From Asterionellopsis glacialis (Eukaryota; Bacillariophyta; Plagiogrammaphyceae; Rhaphoneidales; Asterionellopsidaceae): a stretch of DNA of 18,652 nt. Below, one piece after another: positions 9,723 through 18,593 of this stretch. The notes beneath the pieces were generated by a model that had not been told where the DNA came from, made no database searches, and worked only from the letters and a program-made list of their open reading frames with translations. The stretch spans positions 2,726 to 21,377 of the forward strand of contig WKLE02002691.1 of assembly GCA_014885115.2 (NCBI GenBank), written 5' to 3'. The translations under genes were made by a program, and so were the position numbers. Numbering within the stretch: the stretch's first letter is position 1; each line of letters begins with the position of its first letter.

Positions 9723-10409
9723 TCATATAATAACACAACATTGCGCTTGTTCGGGTGCAACACCACCAGCACTACCGAGCTCACCTTTGAGACGTTCGTT
9801 TTCTTGTTCTTTAATTTCGATTTGACTCCTGAGATGTTCATTTTCTCGCTCAATCTTTTCCTTCTTTCCGATTTCCTTCTTGAGATGTTCGTTTTCTAGC
9901 TCAATCTTTTCCTTTCCACTAATTTCCTTCTTGAGAAGTTCTTCGTCTTCCTGATTAATTATTTTATTCTCACGTTCTGTGTTTTCTTTGTTTTTTGCGG
10001 AAATAGCTTCTTCCTCCCACCGTTTCCTGGAGATAGTTTCTAGCGCTTCTTCCTTTTCTTCACGAGTCTTTAATCGAGTCCAGATTGCTCTACCAGTCTC
10101 TGGATCAGGATAACGATTAAGGCCAGCAAAATTTTGATTTTGTATCTCACTTTCCAAATACATGAGTAACTGACGGAGAGATTCTCCACGTACAGTTTGT
10201 TTTGCTTCCTTCTTTTCAGAATTATCAGTAAGATCGGTCACTACCTCTTCAAGAGAACCAAACGCTTCAACACTACTTTCCTGTTTAAAAATATCCACTG
10301 AATCCTGTATATTGGAACAAACTTCCTCGGGTACTGTTGGTAGGGAGAAACCAAACACGCGAGCAATACCACCAACACCATTACACAATGATAAAGCTCG
10401 CATATACAC
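9723..10409 (-). CDS. Intact 3' part: coiled-coil protein with C-terminal CaaX box
   Basis: This is the longest unbroken frame of the broken gene, 228 residues from a GTG at 10409; the first ATG is at 10403. It opens with a hydrophobic segment (ALSLCNGVGGIARVFGFSLP), continues with an acidic region, and has an RYPDPETGRAIW segment at about 118-130. The last 90 residues are a Glu/Lys-rich coiled coil built from imperfect repeats of 14-17 residues (DNA spacing 42, 51 and 51 bp). The C-terminus is QCCVII, so CVII fits a CaaX prenylation box, and the preceding Cys could be palmitoylated. That predicts peripheral attachment to membranes through a lipid anchor. The function is unknown. If the upstream segments are not translated, this shorter protein could still be made, but its start would be weak. 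Confidence 0.55.
   Translation of the reverse strand: MYMRALSLCNGVGGIARVFGFSLPTVPEEVCSNIQDSVDIFKQESSVEAFGSLEEVVTDLTDNSEKKEAKQTVRGESLRQLLMYLESEIQNQNFAGLNRYPDPETGRAIWTRLKTREEKEEALETISRKRWEEEAISAKNKENTERENKIINQEDEELLKKEISGKEKIELENEHLKKEIGKKEKIERENEHLRSQIEIKEQENERLKGELGSAGGVAPEQAQCCVII
9789..9941. repeat. Imperfect 42/51-bp coding repeats in the coiled coil
   Basis: GAGA(T/C)GTTCG-like cores recur at 9789, 9831, 9882 and 9933, each encoding EN-E-HL or a close variant. Internal duplication has lengthened the coiled coil in steps of 14 or 17 residues. Confidence 0.65.
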
Positions 10410-10671
10410 TGCATCAAAGAAAGCAATTTCGGTACACGATCAGAGGGTGTCGTGAAGTACATCGCTTCGTTTGTTAATAAATCACTAAGTCCATTCTTGA
10501 TAGCTTCAAAAACTTGATTTGTATTTCCATTCAGAGTTTTGCAATCAAACCAGTCCAAAGTTTGGCTTCGTCCATCCGTTCCTTGCAACTCTTCGACGTC
10601 TCCTTTTGATCCTCTGACAATAAAGCTTCAGGTTTGAAACCATTACCGTAGCAGAAGAAGACCTTTGGCAT

Positions 10672-11146
10672 CCGTCTTTCTATTAATAATATTATTTACA
10701 AAGCAATAAAATCGAAGTCTGCTCTGATTGAAAGGGCTCTTTGCTGTCTGTCTTTCTGTACGATGTACGATATCTCAGAAAAGTACGTACATACGGACAA
10801 TCTGAATAGAACAGCACAAACACTTTTCTCTGATAAAAAAAAAGAATACGAGGCTTCGCATTTTCAAAATATCTCGTTGTTGATTGGTTCATTTCAAAGA
10901 ACAGTGTCATGTCTGATGTCTTGTCTCGTGTATTGTCAATCTACGTAGAGAAATGGTAGACTAGACAGACTACTGTGGCGCCATCCAGCGCTACGAGAGG
11001 GTTCGGATCTTGTAGGTAAAGGAGGAGATCTTTCTCGAAAGGAGGAATGCCGGATTTCTACTCTCTCCCAACAAAGAACATACAAAACCATTCAAGCAAC
11101 TATAAAATAGCACTCAACCAAATAATCACGATCGATAGTCATCACC
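10672..11146. other. Divergent promoter region
   Basis: This 475 bp separates the CaaX gene (-) from the plastid-protein gene (+). It contains a GTACGTAC motif (about 10782-10789), and a TATA-like box serves the rightward gene. No RNA gene is supported; a GGTTCGGATC stretch near 11001 lacks the rest of a tRNA. Confidence 0.5.
11101..11107 (+). promoter_or_regulatory. TATA-like box of the plastid-targeted gene
   Basis: TATAAAA lies 46 bp before the ATG at 11147. This predicts transcription starting near 11130 and a leader of about 15-20 nt. Confidence 0.5.
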
Positions 11147-11934
11147 ATGATGTTCAAAGGACTTCTTCTTATCCCTCTCGTGGTGACTCACCATGCTGCT
11201 TTGGGCTTCACAGCACCCCTGGCAAATCAAAGGATGATGGTTTCTACCAAGTTTTATAATGCTCAACAATCCAAGGGTATGCCATTTGAACCTATGCCCG
11301 ACTTTGATGTCGAACGAGCAAGAGATTGCGCCGAAAACTTTGGTAAATGCACTATACAAGAACTTGAAACACTCAAGGATGGTACGTACATGCATGATGA
11401 TATAAAATATATTCACATACTCTACATTCGTTGCGTGACAGAGCTTTTTGTTTTATCGATCCCGTATGACACACAGGCATACATAACTTTACCAAACAAA
11501 CGCGCTTTTTTTAACTGGGCTAATTCTCTTGTTTTCTTTCTCTTTTTCGTCGTATCATGTAATATATAGGACTGCATAAAGAACGCGTCGAACATTATTT
11601 AATGGACTCTATCGCAGTTCCGAATCATTTTGAACCTGAAGCTGAAATTGAACATCGATTATTAGAAGAAGATTTAGCTGTTCAGCTATCGTTGTTAAAG
11701 GACGAAATGCCTAAATCAACTTTATTTCCTGATGTTAAGGCAGACGATCCATTGCCCTTTCCTGATCATCCTGAAGAAAAAATTCTTCAACCTCGCGATA
11801 CTACGATTGAACCTCAATTGGCATCATTGATATCCAAAAATCCATTCATCTTTGAAGAAAGCGTCGATGAAGCTGTTGTACTTTGTGCTGTTGTTTTAGC
11901 ATTAGTAGCATTTCCCTTTATTCTCCCAAACTAA
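11147..11934 (+). CDS. Plastid-targeted single-span membrane protein, two exons
   Basis: Exons are 11147-11381 and 11570-11934, giving 199 residues. The donor is GTACGT and the acceptor ATATAG; splicing restores ...KDG-LHKERVEHYL in frame. The N-terminus has a signal peptide (MFKGLLLIPLVV to AALG, 2-20) followed at once by FTAP (21-24). This matches the ASAFAP-type cleavage motif with Phe at +1 that directs proteins into diatom complex plastids. A Ser/Lys/Gln-containing transit region follows. The mature part has a charged helix (DVERARDCAENFGKCTIQEL, 54-73), a long acidic Pro-rich region and a C-terminal hydrophobic span (about 180-198: VVLCAVVLALVAFPFI) that ends right at the tail. This suggests a thylakoid or envelope protein exposing its N-terminal domain. 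Two ATGs are adjacent and I used the first. I recognise no named family; a photosynthesis-related role is inference from targeting only. Confidence 0.8.
11382..11569 (+). other. Spliceosomal intron, 188 bp
   Basis: A phase-1 intron from GTACGT to ATATAG with a T-rich tract before the acceptor. Reading through it ends at a stop at about 11567, while splicing opens the frame to 11934. Confidence 0.8.
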
Positions 11935-13023
11935 TTTGAAAGTAAAAGCAGAGGCAAAGAATCAAGATTTTTCAGAACCCAAACAACTCCTTGAGAAAAA
12001 AAGAAACCGGTTTTAACCAATTGCTAGAGGAGAAGAGGAATCATCATACAAATTGGCATTCTTCGTTCAATACATGATACACTATACATACAAATCCATT
12101 CTCAAATCAATCTATCCATAAACACAGATCTACGAATAAAAATCACTCTCTTCTAGTGTGTCAAACGAAGAAAAATGAGCAGAAGAACGCTATTACATAC
12201 ACATATACGAAATCAAATTCACACAAACACAATAACATAACACATGCGTTTTCATTTTTAAAAACATGCTTACAAAATTCCCTGTCTTTTTCCAGTATGG
12301 TTTGCTAGCTATCTGTGCACATTTCCAACTGGGTTGCTAATCTACGAGTGACCGTGGCATAGGAAGTAGGAAGTTACTCGATTTCTTTTCCTTGGTTGAC
12401 TCGTATCATCCAGTGCATATATTATTATAATTCCTACACAGGTAGTTTCATTCAACAAAAGACATATGAATCCACATAGTACTATCCTTCTAATCAAGCA
12501 GTCAAAACTCGATGCCGTACAATCTTCAATGTATTCTTATTTCTTTTTGCATTTCCAACTTGCTTTTTGTTTCTGTCCATTGTTTTGTAATCAACAACAC
12601 TTGACATCCTCCTCCATATCCACATTCACTAATTACAATGCTGCAACAACTATGATTTCTAGTTCATCTGCAATAAACGGGCATTCATAGTCAAAATATA
12701 AGAAATAACATTGAATACAAGACTTTATCTCTAGGATGCTTGTGTGTACATCATTATATAAAAAAAGTGAAAGCAAAAAATGTAAATAATAAAATATAAG
12801 ATAAGATATGTAGACATCAGATATGCACTAGGATTTTTCAAATTTGTAATCCTAAATCCTTTTGTTTGGTCACCACTTCTTCCTGGACATGAACCTTGCA
12901 CAGTGGGCTTTGGTCTTCATCCATGTACTAGGCAAGCAACACAATTTCACAAGATGGAACAAATTATAAATCTGTATCCCATTAAAAGACTTGAGCTTCA
13001 AATACTACAATGTTTTGGTAGCA
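11935..13023. other. Gene-poor AT-rich region
   Basis: This stretch holds the 3' end of the plastid-protein gene and then AT-rich sequence. One 74-codon ATG frame (12466-12690) has Ser/Thr/Phe-rich content and no recognisable domain. I do not accept it as a gene. A small inverted repeat AGGATT/AATCCT occurs at about 12831-12855. Confidence 0.45.
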
Positions 13024-13077
13024 ATGCTGATGCTGGTGCTAATGGTGCAGGTTTTGATGTTGTTTGTACAGGGTAAT

Positions 13078-13217
13078 AGTACTGGTGTTGGTGTTGGTGT
13101 TGGTGTTGGTGTTGGTGTTGGTGCTGGTGCTGGTGCTGGTGCTGGTGCTGGTGCTGGTGCTGGTGCTGGTGCTGGTGCTGGTGCTGGTGCTGGTGCTGGT
13201 GTTGGTGTTGGTGCTGG
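13078..13217. repeat. (GGTGYT)n hexanucleotide satellite core
   Basis: About 23 uninterrupted hexamers: first GGTGTT, then a homogeneous block of GGTGCT, then GGTGTT again. This nested pattern is typical of slippage expansion inside an older array. Confidence 0.85.
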
Positions 13218-13812
13218 GCTAACATTGGCACTAGTGTTGGTGCTAACATGGGTGCTAGTGTTGGTGATAACATTGGTGCCAGCATTGGTGTTGGTACAGT
13301 TTTTGGTGTTAGTCCAGGTGTTGGTGTTGGTTGTGCTGATCAAATTATTGGTGCTGGTCCAATGTTTGGTCCTATTATTAGTGTTGGTGTTGATCCAATT
13401 GTCAGTCCAGGTGTTAGGATTAGGGAAGGTGGTGCTGTTGGTACAGGAATTAGTATTAGAGCACCAGGTATTGGTACAGGTATTGGAGCAGGTGTCAGTG
13501 TTGCTCAAATTTTTGGTGTTGGAGTTGGGGGTGGGGGTGGTTTTGTTAGTGGTGTTGGTGGTGGTGTTGTTTTTTGGTCCAGTCTGTTGTTGGTCCAGGT
13601 GTTGGTCAGGGATTGGTCCAGGTGTTGGTCAGGGATTGGTCCAGTTGTTGGTATTGGTCTGGGTGTTGGTTTGGTGGGTGTTAGTTTAGGGGTTGGTCTA
13701 GGGGGTGGTCTAGGTGTTAGTCCAGGCATTGCTCCAGGGGTTGCTCCAGGGGTTGCTCCAGGGGTTGCTCCAGGTAGTATTAGTGATATTGTCTGTGTTG
13801 AGGTGGAATTTA

Positions 13813-13833
13813 GGGTTGGGGTTGGGGTTGGGG
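13813..13833 (+). repeat. G-quadruplex motif, telomere-like GGGGTT run
   Basis: Four G runs (3, 4, 4, 4) are separated by TT and preceded by TTTA. This fits an intramolecular G-quadruplex and resembles variant telomeric repeats, although it is embedded in a GTT-rich array that could create it by slippage. Confidence 0.6.
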
Positions 13834-15199
13834 TTGATCATGATATTGGTGTTGGTGTCTGTTTTGGGATTATTAACAATAAATTCTTTATTTTCATTAT
13901 TGAGCTACCTAGTGCCAGCAGATTGAGGTTTAGGTTGAGGTTGAGGAGGTTGGTCCACAAGATTAAACCAAAGGGTTTGCTTGCAGTGTAAAAGTTAAGT
14001 TGCAAGATGTAACCTCTTTTGAAGAAAGAAGATGAATACATGTCCCAGCCAGAGAAATAATTACTATAGACATGTAAAAGAGATTGCAAATGTTAAAAGA
14101 GCTACTCTTACTCATTGGGCAGTGTCACCAGTGTTAAGGAAAACCCATACTTTGTAATATAAAATGTATTTAGTATGCACTAATACATCAAATTGATACC
14201 CAGTACAAAAGTTGTGTAATACAAAAATTTCTGGGAAAAACTAGTAATCCCTTTTTTTGTTGCCTGAAATCACTACAAAAAATACTGTTGGATATTGGAA
14301 ATTGGAAAGTGTAACCTTCTGCGTTAAAGTACTTCACTAAAAGATGAATTAACTATGAGCAAGTACACAAAAGTGCTACCCAGTACAAAATTTGTGTCAT
14401 ACAAACAAACATTTCTGGAAAGAACTAATCTTTCCTTTTTCTATTGCAAGCAATCAATAAGAAGAACATTGTTAGACATTGGACAGTGTGACCTGTTGTG
14501 TTGAAGAAAACTAATAATTCACAGAATAAATTGACTTTACTATGTGCAAATTAAAACTGGTACTATAAAGTAACAAGTTGTTTCATACAAATAGTACTTT
14601 CTCTGGAAACTTATGTTCCCTTTTCCTTTTCCAAACAATCACCAAGAAGAACATTAATGGACATCGGACAGTGTAACCTGCTGTGTTGAAATAAAATGAC
14701 ACTTTTACAAAATATATTGAATTTTAATACGTAAACCTCCAGTAGAAATAACACTATAGTGGTACCAAAGAAGTATTAGTACTTTCCTACCCAAATTCCT
14801 TCAAGAAATATTCCCCATTTCTTCACAAACAATAACAAAGTAAATCAGTCTTGATCATTGGACAGTGTAATCTGCTGTGTTGGTGTAACCTGCTACGTTG
14901 AAGAAAACTAACAATTCACAGAATAAATTGACTTTAATATGTGCAAATTAAGTCTGGTGTTACAATGTAACAAGTTGTTTCATACAAGTAATTCCTCTGG
15001 AAAGTGATCTTCCCCTTTCCTTTTCCAAACAATCACCAAGAAGAACATTGTTGGATATTGCACAGTATAACCTGTGTGGAAATAGAATGAAACTTTTACA
15101 AAATATATTAATAATTACTTTCTTTCTAAAAAGCCTTCACCTATCATGTTCATTGTTTTTTTTTCCAAACAATTACCAAAAAGACAATTATTAAACATG

Positions 15200-16020
15200 G
15201 GATATTTTAATGTGTGTTGAAATAAAATGATACTTTACAAAATATAATACATTTTAGTACTATGTAGAAATAGAAACTTTGTGCTACACAGAAAAAATAA
15301 CTTTCTTACTAAAATTCCTATAAGTATTGTTCCTCATTTCTTTTCCAACACAACTGCTAAAAAGAACATTGTTAAACATTGATTATTGTAATGTGTGTTG
15401 AAACAAAATGAAACTTTACCAAATATATTGAAGTTTAATACAATGTGTATGTGGAAGTACAAATTGGGTGCTACCAAGAAACAATCACTTTCTTACTAAA
15501 ATTCCTACAAGTATTGTTCCCTGTTTCTTTTCCAATTAATCACTATGAAAAAGAGCATTCTTTGATATTAGACAGTGTAATCTGTGTTGAAATAGAATGT
15601 CTTTTGTACAAAAAATATTGAATTTTAAAAAGCAGAAAACTGAGTGCTACCCAGAAATAATTACTTCTTTACTAAGATGCCTTCACCCATCATGTAAAAT
15701 TGGCTATTGTAATGTATGTTGAAACAAAATGAAACTTTACCAAATATATTGAATTTTAATACAATGCATATGTGGAAGTACAAATTGGGTGCTACCAAGA
15801 AACAATTACTTTCGTACTAAAATTCCTACAAGTATTGTTCCCTGTTTCTTTTCCAATGAATCACAATGAAAACAATTTTTTTGGTGTTGGACAGTGTAAT
15901 CTGTGTTGAAATAGAATGACTTTTGTACAAAAAATATTGAATTTTAAAAAGGAGAAAAACTGAGTCCTACCCAGAAATAATTACTTCTTTACTAGATGCC
16001 TTCACCCATCATGTAAAATT
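15200..16020. repeat. Higher-order repeat copy 1 (five monomers)
   Basis: Monomers starting near 15200, 15380, 15571, 15705 and 15890 form a block whose internal variants recur in the same order in the next block. Examples are TATGTAGAAATAG at 15261, TGAGTGCTAC at 15641 and TGAGTCCTAC at 15961. Confidence 0.75.
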
Positions 16021-16845
16021 GGCTATTGTAATATATGTTGAAACAAAATGAAACTTTACAAAATATATTAAATTTTTGTACTATGTAGAAATAGAAACTT
16101 TGTGCTACCCAGAAATAATTACTTTCTTAATAAAATTTGTGTAAGCATTGTTCCTCATTTCTTTTCCAACACAACTGCTAAAAAGAATATTGTTAAACAT
16201 TGATTATTGTAATGTGTGTTGAAACAAAATGAAACTTTACCAAATATATTGAATTTAAAAACAATGCATATGTGGAAGTACAAATTGGGTGCTACCAAGA
16301 AACAATAACTTTCTTACTAAAATTCCTACAAGTATTGTTCCCTGTTTCTTTTCCAATTAATCACTATGAAAAAGAGCATTCTTTATTATTGGACAGTGTA
16401 ACCTGTGTTGAAATAGAATGACTTTTGTACAAAAAATATTGAATTTTAAAAAGCAGAAAAACTGAGTGCTACCCAGAAATAATTACTTCTTTACTAAGAT
16501 GCCTTCACCCATCATGTAACATTGGCTATTGTAATGTATGTTGAAACAAAATGAAACTTTACAAAATATATTGAATTTAAATACAATGCGTATGTGGAAG
16601 TACAAACTGGGTGCTACCAAGAAACAATTACTTTCTTACTAAAATTCCTACAAGTATTGTTCCCTGTTTCTTTTCCAATTAATCACAATGAAAAAGAGCA
16701 TTCTTTGATATTGGACAGTGTAATCTGTGTTGAAATAGAATGACTTTTGTACAAAAAATATTGAATTTTAACAAGCAGAAAAACTGAGTCCTACCCAGAA
16801 ATAATTACTTCTTTACTAAGATGCCTTCACCCATCATGTAAAATT
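16021..16845. repeat. Higher-order repeat copy 2 (five monomers)
   Basis: It repeats the diagnostic variants of copy 1 at offsets of 821-824 bp: TATGTAGAAATAG at 16082, TGAGTGCTAC at 16463 and TGAGTCCTAC at 16785. This shows a block duplication of five already diverged monomers. Confidence 0.75.
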
Positions 16846-17407
16846 GGCTATTGTAATGTATGTTGAAACAAAATGAAACTTTACCAAATATATTGAATTT
16901 TAATACAATGCATATGTGGAAGTATAAATTGGGCCTACCAAGAAACAATAACTTTCTTACTAAAATTCCTACAAGTATTGTTCCCTGTTTCTTTTCCAAT
17001 GAATCACTACAAAGAAGAACATTCTTTGATATTCGATATTGTAATTTGTGTTGAAACAAAAATGACACTTTACAAAAGATATTAAATTCTATGTGGAAGT
17101 ACAAATTTGGTGCTACCAAGAAACAATTACTTTCTTACTAAAATGCTTACAAGTATTGTTCCCCATTTCTTTTCCAAACAATCACCAAGAAGAACATGAT
17201 TTGATTTTTGACAGTGTGCATCACAACATTTGTTTAAGTAAATTAACAATTCACAGAATAATTTGACTTTACCATGTGAAAATTAAACATGTTGTTTCTT
17301 CTTATTTCCTAATGTTCACACTTTTCTTTTCTATATAATACCAAGAAGACTACTGTTAGACATTGAAAAGTTTAACCAGTGGAAGTAAACTGGCACTTTA
17401 CAAAATA

Positions 17408-18292
17408 TCCTCCACTAATATCCTACCTGTTATTGTAACTGTTAACTCACAATAACCTCACAACAATACATTTGTACCAAACAGTGACAGCCACCAGGTT
17501 ATTCTATATGTACTATTTGTTGATCTGCTATTTGTATTTTTATCCTCTTTTTTGGAGTCTGTTTTGTGTATCATAGAATACAAAATAACAGAAAGCAACA
17601 CAAGAACAACAACAATGACAACCTTAACAAGGCAAAAATCATTCATAAATTGCAACACATAAAAGTAGTAAAACTAATAATTAACTATCGACAGTACCAA
17701 AAATTTGTAAGGTGAACCAAGTTGTACCATGCAACATTCCTCTTGTTTTTGTTAAAAAAAGATGATATTAGCAAAACATTGTAAATCAGCATTACATATT
17801 CTTCTTGTCATGGTAAGTTTATCCACATACTCCAACAAGCAACATTATGTGCTTGTTGCACCAGACCTACCTGCATTGATATCTATCATCTAACACAACA
17901 AAGAATACAAATATCTTCTTTCATTATTATATAGATGAAGAACTTTAAATATTAAAAGTTTTCTTACAACAATATAGTGCTGGTCAGACACATACTTCAC
18001 ATAGCACTCAAAATGAAATGTCCCATAAATCAATGATGGCTATAGTAGTACTACTGCTAATGCAACCAGATTCTTTTGACAAAACACTAGAAACTGCCAA
18101 TCTGACATCTAATAACATATATCTGGTTTTGATAAAAAAGACAGGATATTCTTGTTTCTTTATTGAATACTGTTACTCCACAGTGGTGGCATGGCTGATA
18201 CTATTGTCATGCTGGTAAGAGGATAGTGCTGTGAACTGCTGCTCCTGTGAGAGGAAAATGATGATATGTTCAAAAACATACTGGAAGCAACA
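17408..18292. other. AT-rich region right of the satellite, no supported gene
   Basis: No monomer landmarks are seen here. There are two short frames, one with a hydrophobic span on the minus strand (17458-17658) and one on the plus strand (18018-18218). Neither has a recognisable domain. Confidence 0.4.
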
Positions 18293-18547
18293 TCATTGTT
18301 CATTCCTACAGTTAGGTCCTTTCACCTGGTAATATACAACCCAGATGAAACTATTTTGCATGCTGATATCTTTTAACAATTTTGGTAGTACATCTACTCT
18401 TTTTTGTGAAAAAGTTGCATGATACATTGTACTCACATTCCCCTCATAGTACAAGATACCATCTCTGTCTGTAAAATTTTTTTTTTGGGTCAATGCTCTG
18501 ATGGAGACCATATTGCCAAAATCAAAAATCTGTTTGGATAGTCTCAT
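18293..18547 (-). CDS. Hypothetical 84-residue ORF, possible repeat-element fragment
   Basis: A closed ATG frame with balanced, protein-like composition (MRLSKQIFDFGNMVSIRAL; DRDGILYYEGNVSTMYHA; KRVDVLPKLLKDI). It could be one exon or the remnant of a mobile-element protein. Its first codons lie inside the left arm of the long hairpin, and a divergent plus-strand frame starts with nearly the same residues. No family is recognised. Confidence 0.3.
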   Translation of the reverse strand: MRLSKQIFDFGNMVSIRALTQKKNFTDRDGILYYEGNVSTMYHATFSQKRVDVLPKLLKDISMQNSFIWVVYYQVKGPNCRNEQ

Positions 18548-18593
18548 TTTCCATCATCTTTATTATGAGCCTATCCAAACAGATTTTTGATTT
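18519..18593. repeat. Long hairpin: 23-bp perfect inverted repeat
   Basis: Arms 18519-18541 and 18571-18593 are perfectly complementary. After one mismatch, five more pairs form (18543-18547 with 18565-18569), leaving a 17-nt loop. The inner arm sequence is CTATCCAAACAGATTTTTGA. It could be a foldback or MITE-like element end, a small-RNA precursor shape, or the junction of an inverted duplication. Confidence 0.85.

Larger units (their letters stand above)
9723..10671 (-). pseudogene. Coiled-coil CaaX protein gene, frame broken twice
   Basis: Three overlapping frames read as one protein of about 316 residues. Segment one starts at ATG 10671 (MPKVFFCYGNGFKPEALL) and stops at 10531 soon after AKLWTG. 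Segment two continues one base back from 10549 (FDCKTLNGNTNQVFEAI to RVPKLLS). Segment three continues one base back from 10418 (FDAVYMRALSLCNGV) to the stop at 9723. Each frame looks non-random only in its own segment, and both joins need a -1 step, or one extra T, at the same hexamer TTTGAT. Ultra-short introns (29-38 nt) with GT and AG ends can be drawn but are implausible and would remove good coding sequence. I do not recognise the family. Options are a young pseudogene, two base-calling losses in T runs, or recoding. Confidence 0.6.
13024..13990 (+). repeat. G/T-rich hexamer array; degenerate Gly-Val/Gly-Ala coding tract
   Basis: The top strand is almost only G and T, with period 6 (GGTGTT, GGTGCT), nearly perfect at about 13078-13217 and degenerate after that. 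From ATG 13024 one frame gives a signal-peptide-like MLMLVLMVQVLMLFVQG and then (GV)n(GA)n. At 13216-13218 a single missing T shifts the frame. The next frame continues as ANIGTSVGANMGASVGDNIG, keeping Gly at alternate positions. Later it includes a 23-bp tandem duplication (13590-13612 and 13613-13635), which breaks the frame again, and a 12-bp repeat giving APGV units (about 13726-13773). This is either a decaying gene for a silk- or elastin-like secreted protein or a non-coding minisatellite that stays open because of its period. I cannot decide. Confidence 0.7.
14115..17407. repeat. AT-rich satellite-like tandem array, about 20 monomers
   Basis: A 3.3 kb array of diverged monomers, 130-200 bp each. 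Every monomer carries the same ordered landmarks: GGACAGTGTAA (or GGCTATTGTAA), GTTGAAA..AATGA, TTTACAAAATATATTGAA, GTGCTACC.AGAAA, ACTTTCTTACTAAAATTCC and TTCTTTTCCAA..AATCAC. The first landmark recurs near 14118, 14308, 14480, 14664, 14860, 15060, 15200, 15380, 15571, 15705, 15890, 16021, 16203, 16393, 16525, 16715, 16846, 17035, 17210 and 17365. The central monomers are the most alike, and the outer ones share an older variant (CACAGAATAA.TTGACTTTA at 14520, 14918 and 17253). Short open frames inside it are not genes. Confidence 0.85.

Noticed and set aside
10410..10440. Ultra-short intron (29 nt) explaining the frame change in the CaaX gene
   Set aside because: It is far below the usual intron length, and it would delete sequence that reads well as protein.
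10999..11016. tRNA B-box-like GGTTCGGATC
   Set aside because: The invariant A of the T-loop is missing and no matching A-box or acceptor stem is found nearby.
12466..12690. 74-codon ATG frame, Ser/Thr/Phe-rich
   Set aside because: It is short, has no recognisable domain, and lies in a region with many random short frames.
13005..13508. Minus-strand Pro-Ala/Asn-Thr repeat frame
   Set aside because: The hexamer repeat keeps several frames open on both strands. This one has no start context or non-repeat sequence arguing for translation.
16805..17119. 104-codon minus-strand frame inside the satellite
   Set aside because: It is formed by two adjacent monomers. The same residues recur with the repeat, so this is repeat structure and not a gene.
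13078..17407. CRISPR-like array
   Set aside because: The repeats are long, adjacent and diverged, without short identical repeats separated by unique spacers, and the context is eukaryotic.
17458..17658. 66-codon minus-strand frame with a hydrophobic span
   Set aside because: It could be a small membrane protein, but nothing besides AT-rich hydrophobic codons supports it.
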